64,000 nucleotides of DNA from Prevotella jejuni. Its GTDB lineage: Bacteria; Bacteroidota; Bacteroidia; Bacteroidales; Bacteroidaceae. Below are positions 46,309 through 54,987 of the stretch, piece after piece; position 1 is the stretch's first letter, and each line of letters starts with the position of its first letter. The notes below the pieces were generated by a model. The model saw nothing but the letters and a program-made list of their open reading frames with translations, was not told where the DNA came from and searched no databases. The position numbers and the translations under genes were made by a program. The stretch covers positions 1-64,000 of the forward strand of contig NZ_FZNZ01000015.1 in assembly GCF_900187995.1 (NCBI RefSeq), written 5' to 3'.

Positions 46309-48693
46309 TTAGAACTTCAGAGTAACACTCCCCATCATGTTAAAGCCCGCCATCGGTATGAAACCAATCTGCGTATAACGGTTCTCATTAGGATGACCGT
46401 CGTGGTCGAGGATGGAACTATACACCCATCCGCTGGCTGCATAATGGCGATTGAAGATATTGTTGAGGTTCAGACCGAAGACTGCCTCCCTCATTCCAGC
46501 AATCAGTCGACTTGGGTGAAGGGTATAGCTAAGGTTGACGTTCGTCTGTGAATAGCAGGGCAACGACCGTGTCCTATTCTCAGTATTGTCTAAATACTGG
46601 CGACTCACGAAGTTAGTATGCCATATTGCCTCAAGCCCTTTATAGTGGAGAGTGAGCATACCATTGAGGATAGCGGAAGGAGAGAAGGCCAGGGTAGAGT
46701 GGTTATAATGTATCTTACGGAACGAAGACTCCCAGTCGACGCTTGCCATCTCATCAAAGTCTTTGATGATGTTACGGCTCAAAGCAGCATTACCCTCAAC
46801 CGTCAACCATGACAGAGGACTCCATCCTGCCTCCAGCTCAGCTCCCATACGATAGCTGTCCTTAATGTTCGTTGTCAGATTCTCGCCTATATCACTCTGC
46901 GCACCCGTCTGTACAAACTGGTTGTTATAGTCCATGTAATAGAGATTAACGCCTGCTCTCCAGTTGTGACCATTGTATTGATAGCCCATCTCGATATCCA
47001 TCATGCGTTCTGGCGATGGTGCAGGATAACTACCATTATTGGTGAAGTTGTTGCGTTCAGGCTCTCGGTTAGCGTATGCAATAGATGCGTAAGCCTTATG
47101 ACCAGCACGGTAGTAGCTTACACCTGCCTTCGGATTGACAAAGTCATAACGCTCACTGATGTCTAAGAGCTGGTTCTTGTAGCCATTAGCCACCTTATAG
47201 AAACGGTCGTTCTGACCATCGGTCATATACTCCACATGGCGTATCTGCAGGTCCATAAACACGTTCCAATAGTCTGCAAAGTTATATTTTGCCTTGAAGA
47301 AGCCGCTGTAGTCATACTTATGAGCCTTGGAGTCATAGTACTTATAGTCCTTGCCACCCGTGCGATACAGCGCATCTGCCTCCTCATTCTTTATATAAGT
47401 AAGGTAGCCAAAGTGGCTGCCACGGAACTGCTGAAGGTTCAGTCCGCCCGTTACATCCCAACTCTCGTCCTTGTAATTACTTGTGTAGACAATGCCGTAG
47501 GTGTGCTGTGACAATCCTTTCAGGCGTACGAAATCACTCTTCTTGACGAAGTTACCATTGCTATCGGTGAACGTCAAGCCGAATTTAGCAAACTTTGTCT
47601 TAGGCTTAAGTTCGCTGTAATAACCGTAGCCGTAGGTGTAGTGCAGTGTTATGTTGTGACTCCAGTGCTCAGAAGGATGGAAAGCAAACGACAAGAGGTT
47701 ATGGTTCTGATAGAAATTATCTGTCGTTTTGTTCCAGAAAGAGCCGTCACGCATGGTGTAACGTGCCGTCTCGTAGTTGCCATTCCCATCCTTAACAAAG
47801 GCCCCGTTAGCATCGGTCTGCAGGTATTCATAGAGCTGGTTGAACTTGCCCAAACCTCTCTCATACATATCCTTATAGGTGGTGATGCCCGTCTTAGAGC
47901 CGTAGGTGCCATCCATCAGACTAAGGTCATTGCTCCCCGTAACGACTCCGTTCCATGCTTGGCCAGTCTTCTCAAAGTTACCAATGTTCTTATAACTGAT
48001 GCGGAAGTTATCGCCCAACCATGTTAATCCACCATAGTAAGACCCCGAACGGCCACTCGTACCGTGAACATATCCGTCTGTGGCGGTCTCATGATAGGCC
48101 CCATCGAAGATAAGATGATTAAAGAGAAGACCCGTAGAGAACTTTACACCAGTGTTATACGTATGGTAAGAACCGTAGGAACCGCTCACCTCAACACTCG
48201 GTTTCGTGCTCGGTGCACTCGTAGCCAACGACACCGAACCACCGAAAGCACCGTCGCCATTGGTAGAAGTACCGATACCACGCTGTATCTGTACGCTACT
48301 CATCAGGGAAGCGTAGGAGTTCATATTTGCCCAGAACACCGTCTGGTCCTCTGGAGAGTTGAGTGCCACACCGTCTAAGGTGATGTTGATACGGCTACCC
48401 GCAGCACCTCGGATGCGCATTGCTGCCGTACCCGTTCCGAGTCCGTTCTCGCCCCAAGCCAGTACGCCCGGCGTCTGTGAGAGGAGGAAAGGTAGCTCGC
48501 GTCCACTCTTCGAGAAGGCTTCAAGCTCTGCTTTTTTGATGTTAGATACAGCGTACGGAGCACTCTTCGGCGCACGTACACCTGCCACAACGACCTCGTC
48601 GAGATGCTGTTGTTTCAGCGTGTCTGTCACAGTCTGTGCCCTTAACGACGCCACACACGTAAGTGCAGCAGTAAACAGGATAATTCTTTTCAT
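46309..48693 (-). CDS. TonB-dependent thiamine receptor
   Basis: A 794-residue outer-membrane receptor. The signal peptide (about 1-20) is followed by a plug domain (about 30-150) with LDEVVVAGVRAPKSAPYAVS, LPFLLSQTPGVLAWGENGLG and MRIRGAAGSRINITLDGVAL. A beta-barrel follows, ending MMGSVTLKF. It starts directly downstream of a TPP riboswitch and is followed by PnuT and ThiN, the arrangement described as omr1-pnuT-tnr3 in Bacteroidetes. It should therefore import thiamine or a thiamine compound across the outer membrane. It lacks the N-terminal carboxypeptidase-like domain of the receptor at 5513. Confidence 0.9.
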   Translation of the reverse strand: MKRIILFTAALTCVASLRAQTVTDTLKQQHLDEVVVAGVRAPKSAPYAVSNIKKAELEAFSKSGRELPFLLSQTPGVLAWGENGLGTGTAAMRIRGAAGSRINITLDGVALNSPEDQTVFWANMNSYASLMSSVQIQRGIGTSTNGDGAFGGSVSLATSAPSTKPSVEVSGSYGSYHTYNTGVKFSTGLLFNHLIFDGAYHETATDGYVHGTSGRSGSYYGGLTWLGDNFRISYKNIGNFEKTGQAWNGVVTGSNDLSLMDGTYGSKTGITTYKDMYERGLGKFNQLYEYLQTDANGAFVKDGNGNYETARYTMRDGSFWNKTTDNFYQNHNLLSFAFHPSEHWSHNITLHYTYGYGYYSELKPKTKFAKFGLTFTDSNGNFVKKSDFVRLKGLSQHTYGIVYTSNYKDESWDVTGGLNLQQFRGSHFGYLTYIKNEEADALYRTGGKDYKYYDSKAHKYDYSGFFKAKYNFADYWNVFMDLQIRHVEYMTDGQNDRFYKVANGYKNQLLDISERYDFVNPKAGVSYYRAGHKAYASIAYANREPERNNFTNNGSYPAPSPERMMDIEMGYQYNGHNWRAGVNLYYMDYNNQFVQTGAQSDIGENLTTNIKDSYRMGAELEAGWSPLSWLTVEGNAALSRNIIKDFDEMASVDWESSFRKIHYNHSTLAFSPSAILNGMLTLHYKGLEAIWHTNFVSRQYLDNTENRTRSLPCYSQTNVNLSYTLHPSRLIAGMREAVFGLNLNNIFNRHYAASGWVYSSILDHDGHPNENRYTQIGFIPMAGFNMMGSVTLKF

Positions 48694-48727
48694 ATCCCAG
48701 GTTGATGATTGAAGATAATAGATAAAG

Positions 48728-48818
48728 GGGGAATCTCCCTACGACGGCATTATCCGTATCAGGTCAATGGGTATAATCTCAGCAAGCCCAAACAGGCAAG
48801 CACCCCTTAGTTTCCATT
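48728..48818 (-). promoter_or_regulatory. TPP (THI-box) riboswitch
   Basis: On the minus strand the sequence reads ACTAAGGGGTGCTTGCC, then GCTGAGATTATACCCATTGA, then CCTGATACGGATAATGCCG and TCGTAGGGAGA. This is the classical THI element: the GGGGTGC stem, CTGAGA pyrimidine-sensor loop, ACCC, and CCTGAT...GGATAATGCC. It lies 35 bp before the receptor ATG, so high TPP should block translation or transcription of the whole operon. Confidence 0.95.
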
Positions 48819-48831
48819 CTGAAAACCGATG

Positions 48832-48839
48832 CAAAAGTA
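48832..48839 (-). promoter_or_regulatory. -7 box of thiamine operon
   Basis: Minus-strand TACTTTTG sits just upstream of the riboswitch, as expected for its promoter. Confidence 0.6.
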
Positions 48840-48929
48840 ATAATATATTATCAATCTGCCAAGAGTAAACCGTATAAATATCGTGCGAGGGTGGTTTTAT
48901 CTGCCCTTCTCTGGCTGTTTCTTTCCCCA

Positions 48930-49375
48930 AGGAGGGGTGTTGGGTGAAGGGTGTTAGGTGTTGATGATTAGCTTAGGTGGGTGTTGGGTGAAGGGTGTTA
49001 GGTGTTGATGATTAACCAAAACGGGTGTTGGGTGATGGGTGTTAGGTGTTAATGATTAGCTATAGAGGTATCGGGGTGAGTCAACGTTCCTATCAAGACA
49101 CAAGCAGCGAAGTAGGGGTAACCTCGGTGATCACGCCCCTCCCTTCGGGGGAGGGGAAGGGGGAGGGGCCGCTAACCAATAGGGGTATCTCGGTGATCAC
49201 GCCCCTCCCTTCGGGGGAGGGGAAGGGGGAGGGGCCGCTAACCAATATGGGTAACCTCGGTGATTACGCCCCTCCCTTCGGGGGAGGGGAAGGGGGAGGG
49301 GCCGCTAACCAATAGGGGTAACCTCGGTGATCACTCCCCTCTCCATTCGGAGAGGGGCTGGGGGTGAGGCTTCTG
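48930..49375. repeat. 66/67-bp tandem of family A and a family E array
   Basis: About 48930-49060 holds three units of GGGTGTTGGGTGAAGGGTGTTAGGTGTTGATGATTA (family E). From 49113 three near-identical units of 66-67 bp follow, each a family A element with GCTAACCAAT, then a variant copy with the AGAGGGGCTGGGGGTGAGG ending (to 49372). It is the only place where family A is cleanly tandem. Confidence 0.85.
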
Positions 49376-49424
49376 GTGGGTGTGGGTGTGTAAAGAAAAT
49401 TCCAACCACGAAAGAAGAAAGGCC

Positions 49425-49515
49425 TTAGTTAGCTTGAAGAGGACGCCCTTCTCGCTCGTTGAGGACGCCCTTCTTGCTCATAGAAGAGGCTCTTCTTAAA
49501 GATAGTAAGGCCTCC
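49425..49515. repeat. Family D repeat array
   Basis: Units of the GAGGACGCCCTTCTCGCTC type, in tandem. The last unit runs into the segment duplicated at 52378. Confidence 0.6.
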
Positions 49516-49841
49516 TCTGCTTTGCTATTCATAACTCGCTGATTTCCTTGTGGATATAGACTTGTTTCTTGCGTAGTCTTTTCTTTGTTTTAGATAATTC
49601 GTCTCTAAATATGTAAAGATATTTCTAAACTTGTCAGACAAGTGCTGCGAACGCCGATAACGTTGTGCGAATAAATCAAAGATTATTTGTAATTCTTCGG
49701 ATAAAAATACTATCTTTGCAATAGATTATTAGTGCTTTTGATTTTTAGTAAATAATTATTTAATGCTATAATAATACTATTCACAGAATATAGACAGACA
49801 TGGCTGCAATGAATGACGAGGTTAAGGAGTGGGCAGAAAAG
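49468..49841. repeat. Segment duplicated at 52378-52750 (promoter plus 5' gene end)
   Basis: About 374 bp closely matching 52378-52750, including a -7 box (TATCTTTG at 49711-49718, as at 52621-52628) and the first 14 codons of the uracil-DNA-glycosylase-like gene. Similarity stops abruptly inside the coding part, at GGGCAGAAAAG. Confidence 0.85.
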
Positions 49842-49871
49842 CTCCTTACATCAACGACAACTATCCCTTGA
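49800..49871 (+). pseudogene. 5' fragment of the UDG-like gene
   Basis: The first 14 codons (MAAMNDEVKEWAEK) match the intact gene at 52709 with one change. The frame then diverges and stops at 49871. It keeps its promoter, so a short message from here may still reach the next genes. Confidence 0.8.
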
Positions 49872-50084
49872 GACGATAAGCGCTTGCAGGAATGTTAGTT
49901 GACAGGGCGGTTGTAAGACTTTGATATGCGGTCCTTTAGGAAGGTATAGTCCGTCAGCAGTCTGTATTACCTCGCTTATGTAGAGGAATAAGTAGAGTTA
50001 CCTATACAAATAAGTAAGATGAACAGAGGGATAGTCTACGACGAATAATGACAATAAAGTATTAACGATTAAGAGAAGGAAAAT

Positions 50085-50960
50085 ATGAGAACCATTACAG
50101 ACGAACATTTACAGGCTTATCAAGAGGGAGGATGTTTACAGAAATTGTTCGATGTCATCAAGGAGGACCCAGCGCTTTCTTTTGAAATCAGAATGAACAA
50201 CAAGGTTATGATATACTATCATAAGGATAGAATCTTGACGATAAGTTACTGTAAAGGGAAGCCTTCGATAGACACCTTATCAGAGAAGTATTACAAGAAC
50301 GCTACGCCACCTTCAGTCTCTTTCGAGGATGGAGATTTGATACAGACACTAAGAGATAAGAGTCTGTTAAGGCAATACTTTAGAGAAGCTAAGCGGCTGG
50401 TCGGTAGTTACAAAGAGGGGGTGGAGTTTGAGGTCCAGCAGAATATCGCTTTGGGGAACCGTAGTTTTAGCAACAGATTTGTTGTTGTAGATATGGAGTG
50501 GCAGCTCCCTCAATCGGATATCAAGAAAGAAGAGCGAATAAGTAGGACGAGAATAGACCTCGTAGTGGTTGATATGAAGAGAAACGAAAGGGGTGAGAAT
50601 GATATTTATCTTGGTGAATTAAAGGTGGGAATGGATGCAACAGACGGTAAGTCGGGGATAGTCGACCATATAAAAAAGACTAATAAATTAATTTGTAGTC
50701 CCAAGGCTTGTGCCGTTCTAAGGGCGGATGTGGAAGGTATCATCCGTCAGAAGGCAGCGTTAGGACTGTTAGAGGGCGATTATGCAGGGTTGAACTTGTC
50801 GGCTACACCACGTATGATGCTAATCCTTGCCTGCCGAGGAAGCAAAGAAAGGCAGGCTTTAGAGAAGCAAGTAGAGAAAGAACAAGATAAGGCAAAAGCG
50901 TCGGGAATGGCTATGCCACTGATAGTTTGGCATAATGTACAAATCATTTTAGACGTATGA
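50085..50960 (+). CDS. Unrecognised protein with PD-(D/E)XK-like nuclease motif
   Basis: A 291-residue soluble protein that I cannot assign to a named family. Residues about 155-180 read TRIDLVVVDMKR, then DIYLGELKVGMD. An Asp at the end of a strand followed by E-x-K on the next strand is the PD-(D/E)XK nuclease signature. The N-terminal third (about 1-110) is helical and the C-terminus has a Lys/Glu-rich helix (about 258-275). It overlaps the next gene by 4 bp (ATGA), so the two are coupled. The 124-bp leader is AT-rich, and the -7 box at 49711 may drive both. A defence or DNA-repair role is possible but inferred only from fold and setting. Confidence 0.7.
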   Translation: MRTITDEHLQAYQEGGCLQKLFDVIKEDPALSFEIRMNNKVMIYYHKDRILTISYCKGKPSIDTLSEKYYKNATPPSVSFEDGDLIQTLRDKSLLRQYFREAKRLVGSYKEGVEFEVQQNIALGNRSFSNRFVVVDMEWQLPQSDIKKEERISRTRIDLVVVDMKRNERGENDIYLGELKVGMDATDGKSGIVDHIKKTNKLICSPKACAVLRADVEGIIRQKAALGLLEGDYAGLNLSATPRMMLILACRGSKERQALEKQVEKEQDKAKASGMAMPLIVWHNVQIILDV

Positions 50961-52216
50961 TGAAGATAAAAATACATAGAGGACTTGACCAGATAGGAGG
51001 TTGCATAACCGAGATATGGACAGAGTCGTCCAGAGTCTTCATTGATTTTGGGCAGAATTTGCCAGGCAATGGAAAGCCAACAACTCCTGAAGAAGACGCT
51101 CTTATGGTTGCTGATATTGTCGAGAATAATGAGAAAGAACACCAGGCAGTATTCTATACGCATGCTCACGAAGACCATGTAGGTTTGTTCCCATATATCC
51201 CATTTGACCAGTTTATTAGCGAAGGAGGTAAGGACCTTTTACTTATAAAATATAAGACTCTGCTGGAGGGATACGAGATAGCAAGAGAAAAGTGTGGTAA
51301 GCAGCGGGCGCCCGATAGGTCAGAAGAGGAACGACTTGAGGAGTGCTGTCGCAGAACAAAGACACTTATAGACAAGTTAGAGACGTTCAGAACTTGGAAG
51401 CGAACAGGACGTGGGGATTATCCTAACCCTATAATGGTAGGGAATATTAGGATAACTCCTTTCTTCTGCTGCCATAGTATATATGATGCACACATGTTTC
51501 TCATTGAAGCCGAAGGGCAACGTTTCTGGCATACAGGCGATTATCGTGGACATGGCTACATGAGTAAAGGGCAGTTTCTCATGCTGAGAAAATACGCAAC
51601 AAACATTGATGTGCTGATTACAGAGGGTACGATGCTAAGTCGAGAAGACAAAGCTATTAGTGAGTATAGGGTGTCGATGGAGATGATAGATGTGATGCAA
51701 GCCTTCAAGTATGTCTTTGTTTTGGCCTCAGGTACGGATATAGAACGATTAGGAAGTATAAATCATGCGACCAAGAAGACGAAGAAACCTTTGTGTATTA
51801 TGTCCTTGTTTATGAAAAGAATGATGGAGCTCTTTACTGAGCGAGAGGGCAATCTGGGGAGAGGTCTGTTCTCCTTTTCACCGCTGTTTTATACTGATAG
51901 ACTGTATAGCAAACTGAGAGATAAAGGCTTTACGATGGTTGTTGGACCGTCACAGGGCGACAAGGTGAAGCCTCTTCTCAACCGACTTCCACAAGAGGAG
52001 ACAATCCTCATCTACTCTTCTTGGAATGGATACTACATGAGAGAGGAGCAGGTGAGGGCGAACGCAAAGTACAAGGAGTTTCGAGAGATGTTCCATAACG
52101 TTGTGGATATACATACTTCTGGACATGTGGATAGAGATGCGATAAAGAAAGTTATCGGTATGATGCATCCAAAGGAGGTTATTTGTATTCACAAGGAAGC
52201 TGATGCGAGGTTGTAA
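50957..52216 (+). CDS. RNase J-like metallo-beta-lactamase-fold hydrolase
   Basis: A 419-residue protein of the MBL fold with the metal motif THAHEDHVGLFP (about 71-82), a second metal region at WHTGDYRGHG and LITEGTMLS, and C-terminal DIHTSGHVDRDAI, all of the RNase J/beta-CASP order. It is shorter than housekeeping RNase J (about 550 residues) and lacks that protein's C-terminal domain. The likely action is RNA or DNA cleavage using two zinc ions. It is translationally coupled to the PD-(D/E)XK-like gene, and both sit inside a duplicated locus, so I read the pair as a recently acquired cassette. Confidence 0.82.
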   Translation: MMKIKIHRGLDQIGGCITEIWTESSRVFIDFGQNLPGNGKPTTPEEDALMVADIVENNEKEHQAVFYTHAHEDHVGLFPYIPFDQFISEGGKDLLLIKYKTLLEGYEIAREKCGKQRAPDRSEEERLEECCRRTKTLIDKLETFRTWKRTGRGDYPNPIMVGNIRITPFFCCHSIYDAHMFLIEAEGQRFWHTGDYRGHGYMSKGQFLMLRKYATNIDVLITEGTMLSREDKAISEYRVSMEMIDVMQAFKYVFVLASGTDIERLGSINHATKKTKKPLCIMSLFMKRMMELFTEREGNLGRGLFSFSPLFYTDRLYSKLRDKGFTMVVGPSQGDKVKPLLNRLPQEETILIYSSWNGYYMREEQVRANAKYKEFREMFHNVVDIHTSGHVDRDAIKKVIGMMHPKEVICIHKEADARL

Positions 52217-52238
52217 GAGGAGGCTTGCGACGATGACG

Positions 52239-52372
52239 AACTATTATTACCTATTATATTAAACGACTACGACACGACGATGAGAATACTTCAAATCTCT
52301 GATACACACAACCGACATCAATTGCTGACCGGTATGCCTACGGCCGATGTTCTTGTCCATTGCGGTGACTGA
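52239..52372 (+). pseudogene. 5' fragment of the metallophosphoesterase gene
   Basis: Matches 53804-53932 closely, including 41 bp of upstream sequence. The frame from ATG 52280 gives 30 residues (MRILQISDTHNRH, then DVLVHCGD) before a TGA at 52370. Similarity ends exactly where the second copy of the promoter segment with family D sequence begins (about 52374). Confidence 0.85.
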
Positions 52373-52377
52373 GATAA

Positions 52378-52750
52378 CCCTTCTTGCTCATAGAAGATAC
52401 TCTTCTGAAAGACAGTTAGGCCTCCTTTTCTTTGCTGTCCATAACTCGCTTATCTCCTTGTGGATATAGATTTGCTTTGTGCACAGTCATTTCTTTATTT
52501 TAGATAATTCACCTCTAAATATGTAAAGATATTTCTAAACTTGTCAGACAAGTGCTGCGAACGCCAATAATGTTGTGCGAATAAATCAAAGATTACTTGT
52601 AATTCTTCGGATAAAAATACTATCTTTGCAATAGACTATTAGTGCTTTTGATTTTAGTAAATAAAAACTTAATGCTATAATAAAACTATTCACAGAATAT
52701 AGACAGACATGGCTGCAATGAATGACGAGGTTAAGAAGTGGGCAGAAAAG
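52378..52750. repeat. Second copy of the promoter/5' duplication
   Basis: Counterpart of 49468-49841. Here it leads into the full-length gene at 52709. The -7 box is at 52621-52628. Confidence 0.85.
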
Positions 52751-53494
52751 TATGTACCTAAATTTAATGAATTGTCGAAGAAGTATCAAACCGCCTATTA
52801 CACGCAATCACCCTTGAATGTTGTTGAGGGGAATGTGGATACAATGGTTATTGGAATAAACCCGAAAGGCTGTTTAGGTGGTGGTGAGAGGGTGTTTGAC
52901 AGTGCTGATGATTACTTAAAAGGGAACCCTACTTGGGCAAAAAGGTTCCTTGCTGATGGTAGTATCAACCCTGATTGGAAGAAGTTTCTTGCTGGTTCTC
53001 ATACGTTTCTGGGTTATGACCATTTCTATCATCCAGAGAGTATTGATAATGATCAGAGGACGGTGTGGACTAATCTCAGTCCTTTTGTTTCAGCTAATGG
53101 ACATAAGGACCTTTATAAAGAACTAATGACAGAGGGCGTAAAAAGTACTTTAGAGCTGATAGAGATAGTCAAACCAAAGTATATTGTTTTGTTGGGGAAA
53201 AATGCATTTATGGCGTTGAAGGAGAATAGTGGAGCGTCTGATACAGCCATAGAATATACTCATGTGTTTAGCAATAGAGCAGCTCAAATCGGTCGTATAT
53301 ATAAGATACCAGCCGTTTGTGTGGTTCATCCTTCAAGACAATGGGAGGTAAGTAATAAATTTATCCCTGCTTTTATCTTTTTACATAAGATGTCAGAAAT
53401 GACGAATAGAAGGAACAAGATGTTTCCACTTAATGTTGTTGCAGACAATATGCGGAGGGAAATGAGGTTGTGGCAGGATAGGGTTATTATTTAA
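52709..53494 (+). CDS. Uracil-DNA-glycosylase-like fold protein
   Basis: A 261-residue protein. VDTMVIGINPKGC (about 47-59), WTNLSPFVS (about 116-124), KPKYIVLLGKNAF (about 152-164) and VCVVHPSRQW (about 205-214) follow the order of the UDG superfamily: the GINP-like water-activating loop, the central strand, and the HPS DNA-leu loop. It may remove a damaged base or act on nucleic acid in another way; assignment to a known UDG family is not possible by eye. The same frame stays open beyond its stop codon for 97 codons except for one TAG, so the gene may once have been longer. Confidence 0.65.
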   Translation: MAAMNDEVKKWAEKYVPKFNELSKKYQTAYYTQSPLNVVEGNVDTMVIGINPKGCLGGGERVFDSADDYLKGNPTWAKRFLADGSINPDWKKFLAGSHTFLGYDHFYHPESIDNDQRTVWTNLSPFVSANGHKDLYKELMTEGVKSTLELIEIVKPKYIVLLGKNAFMALKENSGASDTAIEYTHVFSNRAAQIGRIYKIPAVCVVHPSRQWEVSNKFIPAFIFLHKMSEMTNRRNKMFPLNVVADNMRREMRLWQDRVII

Positions 53495-53785
53495 CAAGTA
53501 GGTCTGCAATATCTTAGAAGAACTATCAATATAACGTGGCATGATAGGTTTCTGTATGCTTGCAGTGCCTATCCTATGGAGGTTCTTAAGGTAGTGAGTA
53601 ATGTTGACGACTTGCTAAAGAAGCCTACAATAGAGAGTTGTATAGGTCTAACAAGTGAGCTTAACAAAATAGTGCAATAGCCTGTTACACTAAATCAAGC
53701 CGAAGATAATCAGGAAGATACAATTGTGCAACAGGCTGTTGCACGATTAGAAGATGTCTTGGTGACGCTGACAACCGTGATATAA
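53495..53785 (+). pseudogene. In-frame remnant after the UDG-like gene
   Basis: Directly after the TAA of the previous gene the same frame continues (QVGLQYLRRTINITWHDRF) for 97 codons, broken only by a TAG at 53678-53680, to a TAA at 53783. Residues before and after the TAG are of ordinary protein composition. Just after it, GTGCAACAGGCTGTTGCAC echoes the TAG-bearing GTGCAATAGCCTGTTACAC. Probably the decayed 3' part of a longer gene. Not recognised. Confidence 0.4.
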
Positions 53786-53844
53786 ACGCTCTCTTAAAAG
53801 ATAAACTATTATTACCTATTATATTAAACGACTACGACACGACG

Positions 53845-54411
53845 ATGAGAATACTTCAAATCTCTGATACACACAACCGGCATCAACGGTTGACCAGTAT
53901 GCCTGCAGCCGATGTCCTTATCCATTGCGGTGACTTCACCGATATGGGTACGGAAGAGGAAGTGCTCGACTTTCTGAATTGGTATATCTCTCTACCTTAT
54001 TCGCACAAGATATTCATTGTTGGTAACCACGACCTTTGCTTGTGGGAAGCAGATGGGATAGAAGACTTGCCTGATAATGTTCACTTCCTTCAAGACCGGG
54101 GGTGTGAGATAGAGGGAGTCAAGTTCTTTGGCTTAGGATATAATCATCCAGAGTGCTTGATACCCATGGGTATAGACGTTCTTGTGACCCATGAACCACC
54201 CATCATGATATTAGACGAAAGCAACAACACGCATTGGGGGAATAGTCCTCTTCGTAGTCAGGTGATGAGAACGAAACCTAAATATCATCTGTTTGGGCAT
54301 GTTCATTCTGCTTATGGGATTGAGAAACATGAGGACATAGTGTTTTCAAATGGCTCTTCGCTTGATGATTATTATGAAGTTTGCCATAGTCCTCGTTTGA
54401 TTACATTGTGA
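53845..54411 (+). CDS. Calcineurin-like metallophosphoesterase
   Basis: A 188-residue complete phosphoesterase. It has the five metal motifs in order: ISDTHNRH (about 6-13), HCGDFTD (about 27-33), GNHD (about 59-62), VLVTHEPP (about 112-119), and FGHVHSAYG (about 149-157). It binds two metals and cuts a phosphate ester; the substrate is unknown. Part of its 5' end is duplicated at 52239. It follows the UDG-like gene and its remnant. Confidence 0.9.
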   Translation: MRILQISDTHNRHQRLTSMPAADVLIHCGDFTDMGTEEEVLDFLNWYISLPYSHKIFIVGNHDLCLWEADGIEDLPDNVHFLQDRGCEIEGVKFFGLGYNHPECLIPMGIDVLVTHEPPIMILDESNNTHWGNSPLRSQVMRTKPKYHLFGHVHSAYGIEKHEDIVFSNGSSLDDYYEVCHSPRLITL

Positions 54412-54718
54412 TGACATGCTTTTTATAGTATGCTTAATTCGTTTATCGGTATAAAGTATTATCTTTGTGGACGGGTGTCACATAGATTAAAGTTACCAAA
54501 GAAGATAATTGTTAAAATATATCTAATTGAAAATAAAGAAGTTACCTTGTTGGTAAAAGTAAATAGGTAACGATTTAGGAACGAGCGAGCTACTTGGCTT
54601 CGCTGTTTTCTGCCTAACAAAGAACGTATGTTTACCTTTATCTGCAATTCTTTTCATTATCTGCTTGGTTGATTTCCAAGAGTGAAATTATGAAGAGAAA
54701 GAGTAGTATGATAAGCAC
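54412..54718. other. Promoter-like gap without gene
   Basis: A perfect -7 box TATCTTTG lies at 54460-54467, but no open frame follows it. The sequence is AT-rich, consistent with the edge of an inserted element whose first gene is lost. Confidence 0.4.
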
Positions 54719-54975
54719 ATGGTAATTTTGACAGAAACCTGCCACAAGGCATTTCATTTGGAAAACAGAGCTAGCACACTGAGTGGCTACACAATGGTGG
54801 TGTGTGTAAGCTGCTTAATATCAGCAAGCGTACCTTGCAGCACTATCGGGATACAGGCGTGCTGCCATTCTCCCAAATCGGACACAAGTGCTATAACAAG
54901 CGTGAGGATGTGGGCCGATTATTGGAAACCAAATCAGTGAAATCAAACACAGACAAATCCAAGAACAACAAATAA
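54719..54975 (+). pseudogene. Decayed helix-turn-helix protein of conjugative-transposon type
   Basis: The frame from GAG 54781 to TAA 54975 encodes EWLHNGGVCKLLNISKRTLQ, then HYRDTGVLPFSQIGHKCYNK, the MerR/excisionase-like helix-turn-helix found in pairs in Bacteroides conjugative transposons. Its natural N-terminus (MVILTETCHKAFHLENRA from 54719) lies in another frame, so a frameshift has broken the gene. Confidence 0.7.
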
Positions 54976-54987
54976 GACAAGAGAACG

